From: Pelobates cultripes
Taxonomy: Eukaryota; Chordata; Amphibia; Anura; Pelobatidae
Direction: 5' to 3'
Assembly: GCA_933207985.1 (NCBI GenBank)
Contig: OW240917.1
Coordinates: forward strand, 125,885,829 to 125,949,828
DNA: 64,000 nucleotides
Of this stretch, positions 54,346 through 64,000 are shown in pieces. The position numbers were made by a program, and so were the translations under genes. How positions within the stretch are numbered: the stretch's first letter is position 1; every line of letters begins with the position of its first letter. The notes beneath the pieces are model-generated. The model was not told the DNA's origin. It saw nothing but the letters and a program-made list of their open reading frames with translations, and did no database searches.

Positions 54346-57300
54346 ATACATATAAGAACTAGCGCGCGCACACTGGTACCACCATGTGAGCTATATTTTA
54401 GCCACCAACCTCTTTGCTTGCCTTTGTGCTGGAGTGGCTTTCCTGTCATCCAGAGGCGCAGTGAGCTTCTCTGTGCTACAGGCAGTGTAGTGCTTTCCCT
54501 TGCCTCCTGTGAGCAGACATCCCTTCCTCCCGCATATAGAAAATAGGGAGATTTCTATACCTAAAATCTGAAATGCGTTCAGTTAGTGGATGTTGATCTC
54601 CCCAACTGGACTGCCTAGCACTTGCAGCCCTAGGTCACAGCTAGGCCCATTAACAAAGTACCATGTTAATAAAATAGATGAACAAGGAGAAATTGAGATT
54701 TTCCCTTTCTTAATTATCATTATTATCTTAAAAGAGGCCAGAAATACTAGGATATATTTTATTTAAAAGTAAACACAGCATAGGTTTATAGTACAAAAGA
54801 CATGCAGAAAAGGGGATATATTTTATGTTCAAAGCAAGTACAATAGTTTCTTAGTTCAGTCTATTCTCATGGCCGTAAAAATGACACAGGGTCATCTCCT
54901 GTTGCTTCGTCCTTGAACAAAGGAAATAATTCTAAACAGTAAGGGCAGTAAAGCTGTGTAATTTACTACTTGGAAAGGATGTGTTGTTTTTTTAATTGTT
55001 CCCCTACCTGTGTAACAGCAGCAGGGCGACCTGGAAATGTTGAACTTTATGAACTTAAGTTCATTACTCCCTAACTACTATACTGAACTTATCAGAAATT
55101 GGATTATAACTAGATGACTTAAACTGTATAGATCATTGATAGCGATACACAGTGACCAATTGAATGAGGCAAGGCAGAATCTCCTAAATGCATTAAAGGG
55201 TTACTCCTAGTTTTCAGCATTATTTTTCTTCTCTTATATTGTACACACATTACCGAGTCTCCCCCGCCACTTTTAGTGAAAAACATTTAGAAATAAGTTA
55301 AAGCTTATCTTGAATCCAGTGCTAGGCCATGTTCTTCCCGATCATTTCAAAGTCTACTCTTTCATCATGCTGAGCTATCCTCTTCCGGTTCACAGTTTCA
55401 TACAGAAGCAATTTTGAAACTTGAGTGTATGTGCAGTGAGAGTGTGTGGTCACAAGCGGAGTGATAAGCTGAGTGACAGCTCAAGTTGCCTCTAATACCC
55501 TCCTGCCTAGAGAGTAAACAAGTGGATAGGCAAAAAATTTACAAAAGTTGTAGAAACTTATAAATATGTGGCGCAAAATAGTGAGGCCTGACATTATGGA
55601 GGGATGGAAGCATATAAAAAATAAACTGTAGCATATTGGATTGTACGTGGGAGCTACATGCACACAGTCTTACATGCTTATCCACACAGTGCTGCCCACA
55701 AGGGAAGAAACCAACGACCGTGCATGCTGACGACAGAAGCTTTGTTTTGTTTTTTAACAGGACTCACATTAGTCAGTCTGGAACAAAGTTCCGGGTTGAT
55801 TAAGTCACGTATTCTGGAGATGTAACTAAACCCTTGCACAACAAGTTCAATATGAAATATGGCACATGCAGATTGATTCCTACATGACCACTTCTAAAGG
55901 CAGACATGGTCATGGACGTTGGAGTAGCCATTGAGAAGATGTACTAGAATAAGATTAGGACTTACATGCATTAAAAAATGCCCATGATTGAGACCACTGA
56001 GTGAATATGGGGGAAATCTACGTCACCATGTCAAGAAAAACTGTAAACGTATTGTAATTAAATGCACTGATATTACCCAGAATCAGAAAAATCCATGTGT
56101 TGTTCGTGCTACTACTATTTTGTTCTCAAAATAGGTGACCACACACAATTTGTACAATGGAGCATGCTTATAGATAATGTAAAAAGTATAGATAATATGA
56201 AAAACATGTATGCTACAAGAACGAAAACCAGACATTCAGATGTGTCTAGATGTGAGATATACCACCCAAGTTGCTCCTTAAATAAACAGGAATTACCATT
56301 TTAAGCACAAGAGTAAAAACAAAATACAATGTGGCTCAGTCTAAGTACTGCACTTGAACATGGACATCCTAATGCAAAGGAAGTAACGGCAATCTAGATG
56401 AACATTCTGTTATAGCCATTATGGCTTTTGATATCAATGGCAGGGCTATAGACATATATTTTTACCATTGTTTATAGATCAATGCAAACACCCAGAATAA
56501 ATTAAATTATAATAGTTTGTTTTTTTTTGCAGCCTGTAAGTGAGTTATGTTTGCACATTAGCAGCTATAAATATTAGGTCTAGGGGAAAATATTAATTTA
56601 ACGTTTTGTAAAAGTTACTGTTGCTTAAAACTTGTCATTTTGTACTGACTGTACTCCAATATGGGACATACATTGGTGTATATATATGTATATACATACA
56701 CACATATATATATATATATACATGTGTAGGTAGGCTGGGGTAATTTGTCCACAGTTGGAGTCACAGTCAGTTTGCATGTACTAGATTAAGATGACCAGAT
56801 TTTAAGAATGAAATTCAATTGATTGAATTAAAGTAGTAAACAAGAAAAAAACAAAATCCTGAGCAGATTGAGAGCAGAACACTGGTCTTATAAGAATTGT
56901 CCCTCTGTGTGTGACACCATTGTGGAATGACAATTTAGCTGTCCAATTCGTGTGTATATGAATTTTGTGAATGGCCTACTAAATTTCAGTTTGTACCGTA
57001 CAATTTTATACTATGTCTGTTCTATTTTTGAGCTAACTAATATCCAGAATGATATTTATATCTAACCAACACATGCACAGTAAATTTTGTAGTAACTTTT
57101 GCTCTTTTCAGAGACACTGGGGAGGGAGAAGGGGAAGAAGGTTTGGACCAAAGTTTGTCATAGAAAGCCCTGGTCTGGTTTAGTCTTACATATTTTGTGA
57201 CCATGCCACTTTCAAGCATCAAATTTGGATTTTGTAAGGTTTGGACATAGGGTGTGGATTGGGGGGGCGTGGGTAACATTAAGTCATTATGTGTGGAATG

Positions 57301-57600
57301 AGCCATAAAATTTACCGTTCGGCTGAAGCCCCTGTTTTTGACACTTTACATCGCCTATGGATCTCTTAAAATACAAGGTGTTTGTATAAAAATGGCTTGA
57401 TTTATGGGTCAAAATACACTGGAAAACATAATGAAAACATAATGACCAGATCTACTTTATCAACATAATTGCTCATTTTAAATCCAATATGATGGAGTGC
57501 CTTGTCCCTGCAAAAATGTGTGTACACTTTATGTGAAAGTTTTGAGAATGCCTTTTTTATTGCAATCCTTCCACGTCCTAAGAGTGATTAACGTAAAAAA
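54346..57600. other. Intron, mostly unique
   Basis: A T2-like left end (TTAAAGGGTTACTCC) near 55193 without partner; (TA)n/(CA)n at about 56676-56726; a G run near 57261. No exon of AFG2A or any other gene was recognised. The first 250 bases are less AT-rich and may belong to a decayed transposon end. Confidence 0.45.
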
Positions 57601-57982
57601 AAAAAAAAACCAGCCATAAAAGGGGCGGGGCTTAACCGTGAAACGGAGCAGACATCATTCCCGGCAGCTCCCATGGTACTCTGCACAATCTGCTAAATAT
57701 CTCACAGAGCCCATCCAGCAATCTCAGCTCCAGCACTTACCCTACAGCGGCTTCCTGTATCAACACATGCCGTTTTAGGCTAATTCTGGGCAGAAACAGC
57801 CAGCGGCCTACCATCTCCCAATCTCTGGAGGAATTGTTGAGGCACATCCCCTTCCAGTGCCACCCGGAAGACAGACTTTTCCCAGAACAGCACCCAAACA
57901 CGGGGAGACGCTCTCAGAAGCCACCTCCTGCTACACCAACCAACTCCCACGATGTCTATTACAGAGACAGGCCCTACCCAAA

Positions 57983-58819
57983 ATGGCGGCCTGGCAAGAT
58001 CAAGAGACCCCTGAGGAGTCACACACCAGACCACCCTTGAGCCCTCACCCTGCCACAGGGACCAGAACAGTCAACTTCAGGCTCCCCAGATTTCTCAGCC
58101 CTGGTCACTAAACAGGACATTAAAGACATCCTCAATGACTTCCGACAAACGCTAACCACCGACATAGCAGCTATCCAGGCAGACCTACAGGCGGTTACAG
58201 ACAGGGTGAAAGCAACAAGAGGACATCATGAACGTGAGACAAGACATGTCCAATGTGAAGGACTCACAGTGTCCAAAAAGCAATTTCCATGCACCTTGCT
58301 ACGCTGGAGGATCGCTCCAGATGTAACAACCTGAAAATAAGAGGGGTACCCGAATTTGGCACCAGGGAAGAATTACCACACTACCTGAGGCAATTGGTGG
58401 CCTCGCTGCTACCACCGACACAAGCCATAAAGCTTGCTTTTGACGACATGTTCCGCCTACCAAAGTCACCCAGGGCTCCAACGAATACAGTAAGCGACAT
58501 CATAGTACGCTGCTCCCTCGCTCAAGACAAAAGGGCTCTATTCTCAGCTCTACGAAACCAGACACCTTACTCATTCGAGGGTACTGACTTATCCTTTTAC
58601 CAGGACCTGTTGAGGTCCACCCTGCAATGGCGTAAAACACTCCTTCCAATCACGAGCCAACTGAGAACCGCAGGAGTCACATACAAATGGACTACCTCAC
58701 GAACCCTCATGGTCACCCACAACGGGACAGGTCACAGCATCGCTTCCGCGGCAGAGGCGCCTACACTGCTGAGAGCATTGGGACTGCCTGCTCCTAACAG
58801 GGAGGCAAGTGGCCAATGA
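57983..58819 (+). pseudogene. L1 ORF1p-like protein remnant (copy 3)
   Basis: Starts near ATG 57983 (AAAATGGCGG context, as at 16091 of copy 1). Coiled-coil piece IKDILNDFRQTLTTDIAAIQ (about 58120-58180), at least two frame changes up to 58290, then an open stretch to 58819. That stretch holds RRM start NNLKIRGVPEFGTREELPHY, MFRLPKS, DIIVRCSLAQDKRALFSALR, LSFYQDLLRSTLQWRKTL and VTYKWT, the full RRM and C-terminal domain of L1 ORF1p. Relatively intact C-terminal half, broken N-terminal half. Confidence 0.85.
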
Positions 58820-59357
58820 GGAACACATACCTGGGACCCAACAAATGTAGTCGCTTACACCCCACGGGACTTCCCGTCTACGAGTTCTGGGACATGACTG
58901 TGCTATGGGTCACTAGCGCAACAAGCGCTTTTTTTTCTTTTTCTCTTTGTAGGCTGTTCCGACTACACCCTGGCTCACCCTAGTTTCCAATGTTTTCTTT
59001 CTAGCAATGTTATAGCTTGACATTTCCAAATGGGTAACCGCAACAAAAAACACCCTTAGCGGGTGGGAGCTGAGGCCTGGAAAGTGGTTTTACTCCATGT
59101 GAAAGGGGCCTAGCCAAGTACCTACCCCGTCTCACATTTTTCCCCCCTCCACCTCACCCCGTGGCCCCCTTGGTTCGGGGCACTACAAACCATAGCGTGT
59201 CACAACTCTACTAGTATTTACTCCTCGAGACTAGAGATCGACCGATTATCGGTCTGGCCGATATTCTGTATTTTTGGTATTTTATAAAGATACCGACAAT
59301 GCCGATAATACATACCAGGACCGCCGAGTCCATTACAAGCCCGGTAGTCCTGGGGGG

Positions 59358-59547
59358 CCCAGCAAGCGCTTACTTACCTTCCCAGCAGCTCCCTTCAGCT
59401 CCCCTGTCTAAATCTTGCGAGTCCCGCGGCCGTCAGAGCGTTGCCACATGTTACCATGGCAACGCTCCGCGCAGCACGCAGGTCACGAGATTTACACAAG
59501 GTAGCAGAAGGGAGCTGCTGGGAAGGTAAGTAAGCGCTTGCTGGGCC
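59358..59547. repeat. 190-bp inverted repeat inside hAT
   Basis: GCCCAGCAAGCGCTTACTTA..CCTTCCCAGCAGCTCCCTTC on the left and the complementary GAAGGGAGCTGCTGGGAAGG..TAAGTAAGCGCTTGCTGGGC on the right, around a GTTGCCACATGTTACC..ATGGCAACGCTC centre. Confidence 0.85.
59450..59463. promoter_or_regulatory. RFX/X-box-like palindrome GTTACCATGGCAAC
   Basis: Matches GTTNCCATGGNAAC at the centre of the hairpin above. Compare 37764-37777. Confidence 0.45.
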
Positions 59548-59729
59548 CCCCACTGCACAGTCCATGCCACTGGACCACCAGGGAATGCTATATCCCCCCT
59601 CCCTGGCCAGGTAACATGCAGGGAGAGGGGGAGGGACAATTCTTTTTTTTTAAAATATTTAAAAATTAAAATAAAAAATGCCCCCACTCCTCCCTCATTT
59701 TACACAAATTTTACACAAACCTACAGAAA

Positions 59730-60095
59730 CACACACACACACAGTCTGCATTATATACACACACTACACAAACACACTGCATTCATTATATACACACACA
59801 CTACACAAACACATGTACACACACACACACACACTGCATTCATATACACACCCTACAGAAACACACACACACACAGCATTCACTATACACACACTACACA
59901 AATGCACACATACTCTGCATTCATTATATACACACACTACACAAACACGGCTTTCACTATACACACACTACACAAACCCGGCTTTCACTATACACACACT
60001 ACACAAACACACTACACAAACACACACACTGCATTCACCATACACACAGTTCACACACACTCTACATTCATTATATACACACTACACAAACACAC
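59730..60095. repeat. CA-rich minisatellite (ACACACACTGCATTCATTATAT)n, left part
   Basis: Units of ACACACACTACACAAACAC and TGCATTCAxTATA. Continues after the LTR at 61079-61320. Confidence 0.85.
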
Positions 60096-61078
60096 TGTAA
60101 CGGATCGCCTGGCACCCCGACTGGGTACCTCCGTTGAAAGATGCTCCTAGCGCTTCCTGAGAACTCCAAGCACTGCAGCAGACACCACAATCACCGAACC
60201 AGAGAAGCGTATACCTTCTCTCAAGCATATGAATGCTGTAGACAGTTGAATAGGAACCATACGAATAGGTTTACTCTCCTAGCAGTCAAACTGAAACAGC
60301 ATACAATAAATCCTTCCCCCAATAATGAGACGACACTTCACTTTGAGGGTTAAAACAGGAACTCCCTGTACTGTCACATACAGTCTCTTTTATTCCCAAT
60401 CCACAAACATAGTACAGCCCACAGGGCGTTACAAAACAGCCAATCAATCCATACAATACACCCAGACACTCCCACACAAAATCCTCCCCTCTGGCTGTGA
60501 TATGATTACTGAACACAATGGGTAATCTAATTATCACAGCCAGAGAAATACAGTTTCATAAAACACATCACAGGGACCCCAAAACATGCAATAACCCCAT
60601 AAAAAGTATATCCTTGGAACTGGGGGATCTGGGTGAACCACATATCCAAAATTCACCCAGATCCGTTCAGTACTTTGGAAAATACAGTTTAATGCAGATT
60701 CTGCAGAACATATACAGGCTAAATAAAAACAATCACTGTATAATGTGTCCCCTGCTGTATAGTCCAAAACCACCGCACGATGTCTCTGTGCAACAAATAC
60801 TGGCGAGATGGCACCGTGTTGAAAAGTCCACACAGTGTCTGTGAGTTAAAATGGCCGCCATCCATTGTTCTCACCATGTGCTTCTGATACAGGAAATGGT
60901 GGCCACCCAGTAACTCCACAGTATGTCCCCAGATGGTTCTTAAAAGGGCTAGCAGCAGCACAACACAAATCCATTATGCCCAAATCATGTCTTTAAAGGG
61001 CAATACATCCCAGGGGCCATGGCAGGAGGCTGGCAACCAGGCTTCTCCAGTGCATAGTGGCGAGGTTGGTTCCGCCAC
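60096..61078 (+). mobile_element. Probable solo LTR inside the hAT minisatellite
   Basis: Starts TGTAACGGATCG and ends GGTTCCGCCACA (TG..CA, imperfect inversion). Flanked by CACAC on both sides, but the surrounding array is CA-rich, so this duplication is weak evidence. 983 bp of unique non-coding sequence that interrupts an otherwise continuous array. AATAAA near 60720. Confidence 0.6.
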
Positions 61079-61320
61079 ACACACACTCTGCATTCATTAT
61101 ATACACACACTGCATTCATTATATACAAACACACTGCATTCACTATACACACACTACTAGCACTGCATTCACTTTGTGCACACACTGCATTCACTTTATG
61201 CACACTACCCACACACGGCATTCACTTTACACACACTACACAAATACACACTGCATCCACTACACACACACTACACAAACACACTGCATCCACTACACAT
61301 ACAACTCCCCTGTCTAAACA
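61079..61320. repeat. CA-rich minisatellite, right part
   Basis: Continuation of the array at 59730-60095 beyond the LTR. Confidence 0.85.
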
Positions 61321-61986
61321 CACTGCATCCACTACATGTTGCATGTATATTTTGTGCATTTACCTTTAGAAATAGTTTATATTTTCAAAATTGTACAGAA
61401 TATCAGTAAATTATCGGCTACTGGCCTGAAAGTTTACAGATTATCGGTATCCGCTCTAAAAAAATCAATATCGGTCGATCCCTACTCGAGACACACTCTC
61501 TCAGATCACTTTTTCTTTAATTTAACTGTAAATATGTTTATCTTGAAATTTTAGTTTACAAACAAGCCAGTTATCTGACCATTTCATCTGCATATACTCT
61601 ACAGAGCTAGCTAACCTAGCACTCTTGTAATCATATGGTGATTCTCACCCAGTCACTACTCTGCCTAAACTCCGGTAGCTAGACATACACGACTTGCCTT
61701 GTTTTTCACTCTGTTAATACTCAGTTTAATTGCAACACATAGCTTGCGTACTAAAACATGTCCTTGATTTCCTTATCATATGCACACAGCCAATTAACTT
61801 TACACCAAACTGTTATTCTCAATCTGCGCTGTGACATCATCTTGCTTTGTTTACAAAAAAAGTGTTGTATATTGTATACACCTATTCTGCGCTAACATGG
61901 CGTATCCAACTCTACTTTTCTCATGAATGCTGCCTTACCTTTGTTTCCACCAAACACAAAAATAAAGAATTTAGAAATTTAAAAAA

Positions 61987-63180
61987 CCTTGTGTGTGATG
62001 TATTTATCATTAGATTAAACATAGCTCAAAACACCCCAAAATCCTGTAATTACATGACATGAAAGCATGACATGTATGCACACAAGTGCAACAGCATTAT
62101 TTTTTTTATTAATTTTCCATCTTGTCCCGGTGTTAAAAAAAAAGAAAAAAAGCTACAGGTGGTTAGTGTGTTAATTTGTTCAGACAGGTTTGAGTTTCAA
62201 ATATTACGTAAATTGGCAGTGAGCATATTCCTTACTACAATCACCAATAGACTAATGCAGGAAGGATGTTTGTATCAAAAACACTAGCAATCGCAGGAAC
62301 ACCTTGTGCCTGCCATGCCTCAGAGTTTGATGGCATGCCAGGTATTTCTGTGTGACGTGAAGCCATGCTACAGCAATGGCAAAAGCAGAAATAAAGGTAA
62401 ATTTGTAATTCATGGCACAATTATGGAGGAAGGAGGAGGTATCTGCTCTGTAGCTTTTGCTGTGACTCTCTATCTGTTAATTCTCTGTTTGCACTTTGCT
62501 GAAGTATATATGCATTGGATGTCAGCCATTTAAAGTCAGTGAAAGCATTGTTTCTGTTGTGTATGTACCAAATCCATTAATCTCAGCAGCTGACAAAATC
62601 AGCAGTTCTCGCATATGATTGAAGCCACTCTGTGTTCACTGTTTGTGAATTGGGCTGAATGTCCATCCTACCATCCTTAGCCAGGCATGGTTTATTTGTG
62701 TTGATACCTGTAATCTGATATATATATATAATTCTAATTTATTCAAGCTTTTAACTTGGATCTCAGTAAAACCTCGCAAATAAAAGGAAATGGTAGACTT
62801 TTTTCCTATCATATGTTTTAATCAGTGAAATAGTTTAACCACCCCCCTGCTATATATTTTTTTACAGAGTTTAAACCCTTTATAATATTTCCAGGTACTA
62901 TAATATGTAATCTGATTTTGAAATATTCATATTTATTCCAGTAGATAATAAGAATTAATAGACCTTTATTGTTCTCATCTTGTGTTAGAGAAATAGTTTA
63001 ACCAGATGCAGAACTACCAGCTTTGCAGCCAGTGAAACCGCATCAGTTTACATCAGCTGCGTGCATCATGGGGCCTTTCTTGGCTTCACTAACACTGCCA
63101 GTAGTTTCCACAGGGCTGCGTGGATGCCTTGTTTGCCCAGGAGAGACATTTAAAGTTTATACCATAGCAAGGAGAACTGG
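61987..63180. other. Intron, nothing recognised
   Basis: Repeat-free AT-rich sequence with a short (TA)n near 62720. A 75-codon frame at 62306-62533 has no recognised domain. Confidence 0.4.
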
Positions 63181-63189
63181 ACTCTGTGA

Positions 63190-63300
63190 GAGTATTTATG
63201 TGTGTGTGTCAGTGTTTGTGATTTTATTTGTGTGTATCTGTGTATATCTGTTAGTGTTTGTGGCTCTGTATGTGTGTATCAAGTGTTTGTATCAAGGGGT
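63190..63300. repeat. TG-rich minisatellite
   Basis: TGTGTGTGTCAGTGTTTGTG and TGTGTATCTGTGTATATCTG units, like those inside the other hAT elements. Confidence 0.7.
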
Positions 63301-63534
63301 CTCTCTTTGTCTCTCTTTGTTTACCTATACCTCAAAACAATCTGATCTTGGGAATCGGGCTGGCGTGGGCAGAGCTTTAAGGGGCATTAGCAGTGATGCT
63401 ACCCATGTCACTGGCAACGCCAATAGTGGGCAGAACTGGAAAAACACGGACGTAGAGCTAAAGTGCTTTCTGCATGGTACTAGTGCCCACTTCTCAGTGC
63501 AAGCTCATATAATAATGTGCTGTGCTGCCCAGTG

Positions 63535-63690
63535 CAGTGGTGTATACTGGTTTTGTGCTGCCCTAGGCATATTTTTTAATTTAACGTCATATTCTGGCTC
63601 CCAGCCTCACTCTGCGGCGTGGGAGGGAGCTGAGCAGACCGCTCAGAGGAAGTGCTCCCTCGCCAGCCACCCGCCCAGCCCAGCATGTCA
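63535..63690. mobile_element. hAT-like terminus
   Basis: CAGTGGTGTATACTGGTTTT then GTGCTGCCCTAGGCA is a common vertebrate hAT end, followed by GC-rich sequence (CTCCCAGCCTCACTCTGCGG). The other end is not identified; the TG array at 63190-63300 may belong to a related element on the other side. Confidence 0.5.
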
Positions 63691-63699
63691 GTTTATAAT

Positions 63700-64000
63700 G
63701 TTTCCAGATAGTATAATATGACAAGATTAAGTGGTAACGCCACCTTTCTTCAAGAATTTCCTCATCATTACCAAGGGGTCCATTACCTGCATGACATGAT
63801 CTGACATGATCTACAGCAGTAATACAACTGGGATTATGTATAAAAACATATATTTAACAAATTAATATATTTTTTAACAAATGTAGTGCTATTACAGCAA
63901 AATCAAGGTCAGCACTAATGTGTAAAATTATTACCGCAATAAAATATTATGCTGCTCCCTGCAACAAAACTAAATAGTGATCTAATTGTAGTACCAAATG
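63700..64000. other. Intron to window end, nothing recognised
   Basis: AT-rich; no repeat or exon seen. Confidence 0.4.

Larger units (their letters stand above)
59232..61484. mobile_element. Non-autonomous hAT element, itself split by an LTR
   Basis: Ends TAGAGATCGACCGATTATCG and, inverted, ATATCGGTCGATCCCTA. Exact duplication CTCGAGAC at 59224-59231 and 61485-61492. Inside: a large GC-rich hairpin (about 59358-59547) with an RFX-like word at its centre, then an ACACACACTGCATTCA minisatellite interrupted by the LTR at 60096-61078. No transposase. Confidence 0.93.
57622..61986 (+). mobile_element. ORF1-only L1-like (HAL1-like) retroelement, copy 3
   Basis: Head GGGGCGGGGCTTAACCGTG matches the head of copy 1 (GAGGCGGAGCCTAACTGCC). 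The tail AAAAATAAAGAATTTAGAAA then an A-rich end matches the others. L1 ORF1 remnant at 57983-58819, then untranslated sequence. A hAT (59232-61484) splits the 3' part. Without it the element is about 2.1 kb, and no ORF2 is present. A clear target duplication was not found because both flanks are A-rich. Confidence 0.72.

Noticed and set aside
62306..62533. Possible small membrane protein (75 codons, hydrophobic end)
   Set aside because: No homology recognised, no supporting signals; such frames are expected by chance in 64 kb.
44644..64000. Next AFG2A exon (C-terminal helices)
   Set aside because: I looked for the expected continuation after YSGAE on the plus strand and found none; it probably lies beyond the window.

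Overview
The window looks like one stretch of vertebrate intron, almost certainly from a frog (anuran amphibian). Three things suggest this. There is a single well-conserved exon of the AAA+ ATPase gene AFG2A (SPATA5). There are many TTAA-flanked T2/Kolobok-type MITEs of the kind known from Xenopus and other frogs. The rest is a mix of hAT, Tc1, piggyBac-like, Penelope-like, L2/SINE, L1-like and LTR elements. No bacterial-type genes are present. Nearly all long open frames are read-through of TG/CA minisatellites or decayed transposon reading frames.

Layout. The AFG2A exon is at 44479-44643 (+). Bases 1-44478 are then the upstream intron (at least 44 kb) and 44644-64000 the downstream intron (at least 19 kb). 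No other exon of this gene was recognised. Region 1-15 kb holds a 773-bp hAT element with an exact 8-bp target duplication, Penelope-like terminal modules, a T2 MITE, a decayed Penelope endonuclease end and a reverse-strand L1-tailed retroposon. Region 15.4-20.8 kb is a nest: an L1-type element that carries only ORF1, interrupted by a 2.5-kb hAT element, which in turn holds minisatellites and a Penelope-like palindrome. Region 20.8-31 kb is mostly unique intron with a locally duplicated segment (22.3 and 25.1 kb), small MITEs and a tRNA-type SINE. Region 31-44 kb holds a hAT-like composite, a LINE RT scrap, a second ORF1-only L1-like element, a GC-rich hAT end, a decayed Penelope-like element with RT and GIY-YIG domains, another hAT element and T2 copies. 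Region 45-54.4 kb is dense in hAT elements, LTRs, a Tc1 transposase remnant, tandem duplications and a 56-bp minisatellite. Region 57.6-62 kb is a three-level nest: ORF1-only L1, then hAT, then solo LTR.

The most interesting signal is a group of retroelements that look complete at both ends but have no ORF2 (RT/endonuclease). They share a head (GGRGCGGRGCYTAAC-like) and an AATAAAGAATT-like tail. This resembles the mammalian half-L1 (HAL1) situation. A further copy with the same type of head and tail carries an unrelated reading frame. Also notable are a 355-bp block, spanning a transposon end, copied almost perfectly into a second transposon 2.9 kb away, and Penelope-like palindromes with a hammerhead-like core. 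All of this comes from reading the sequence by eye; no alignments or searches were run.
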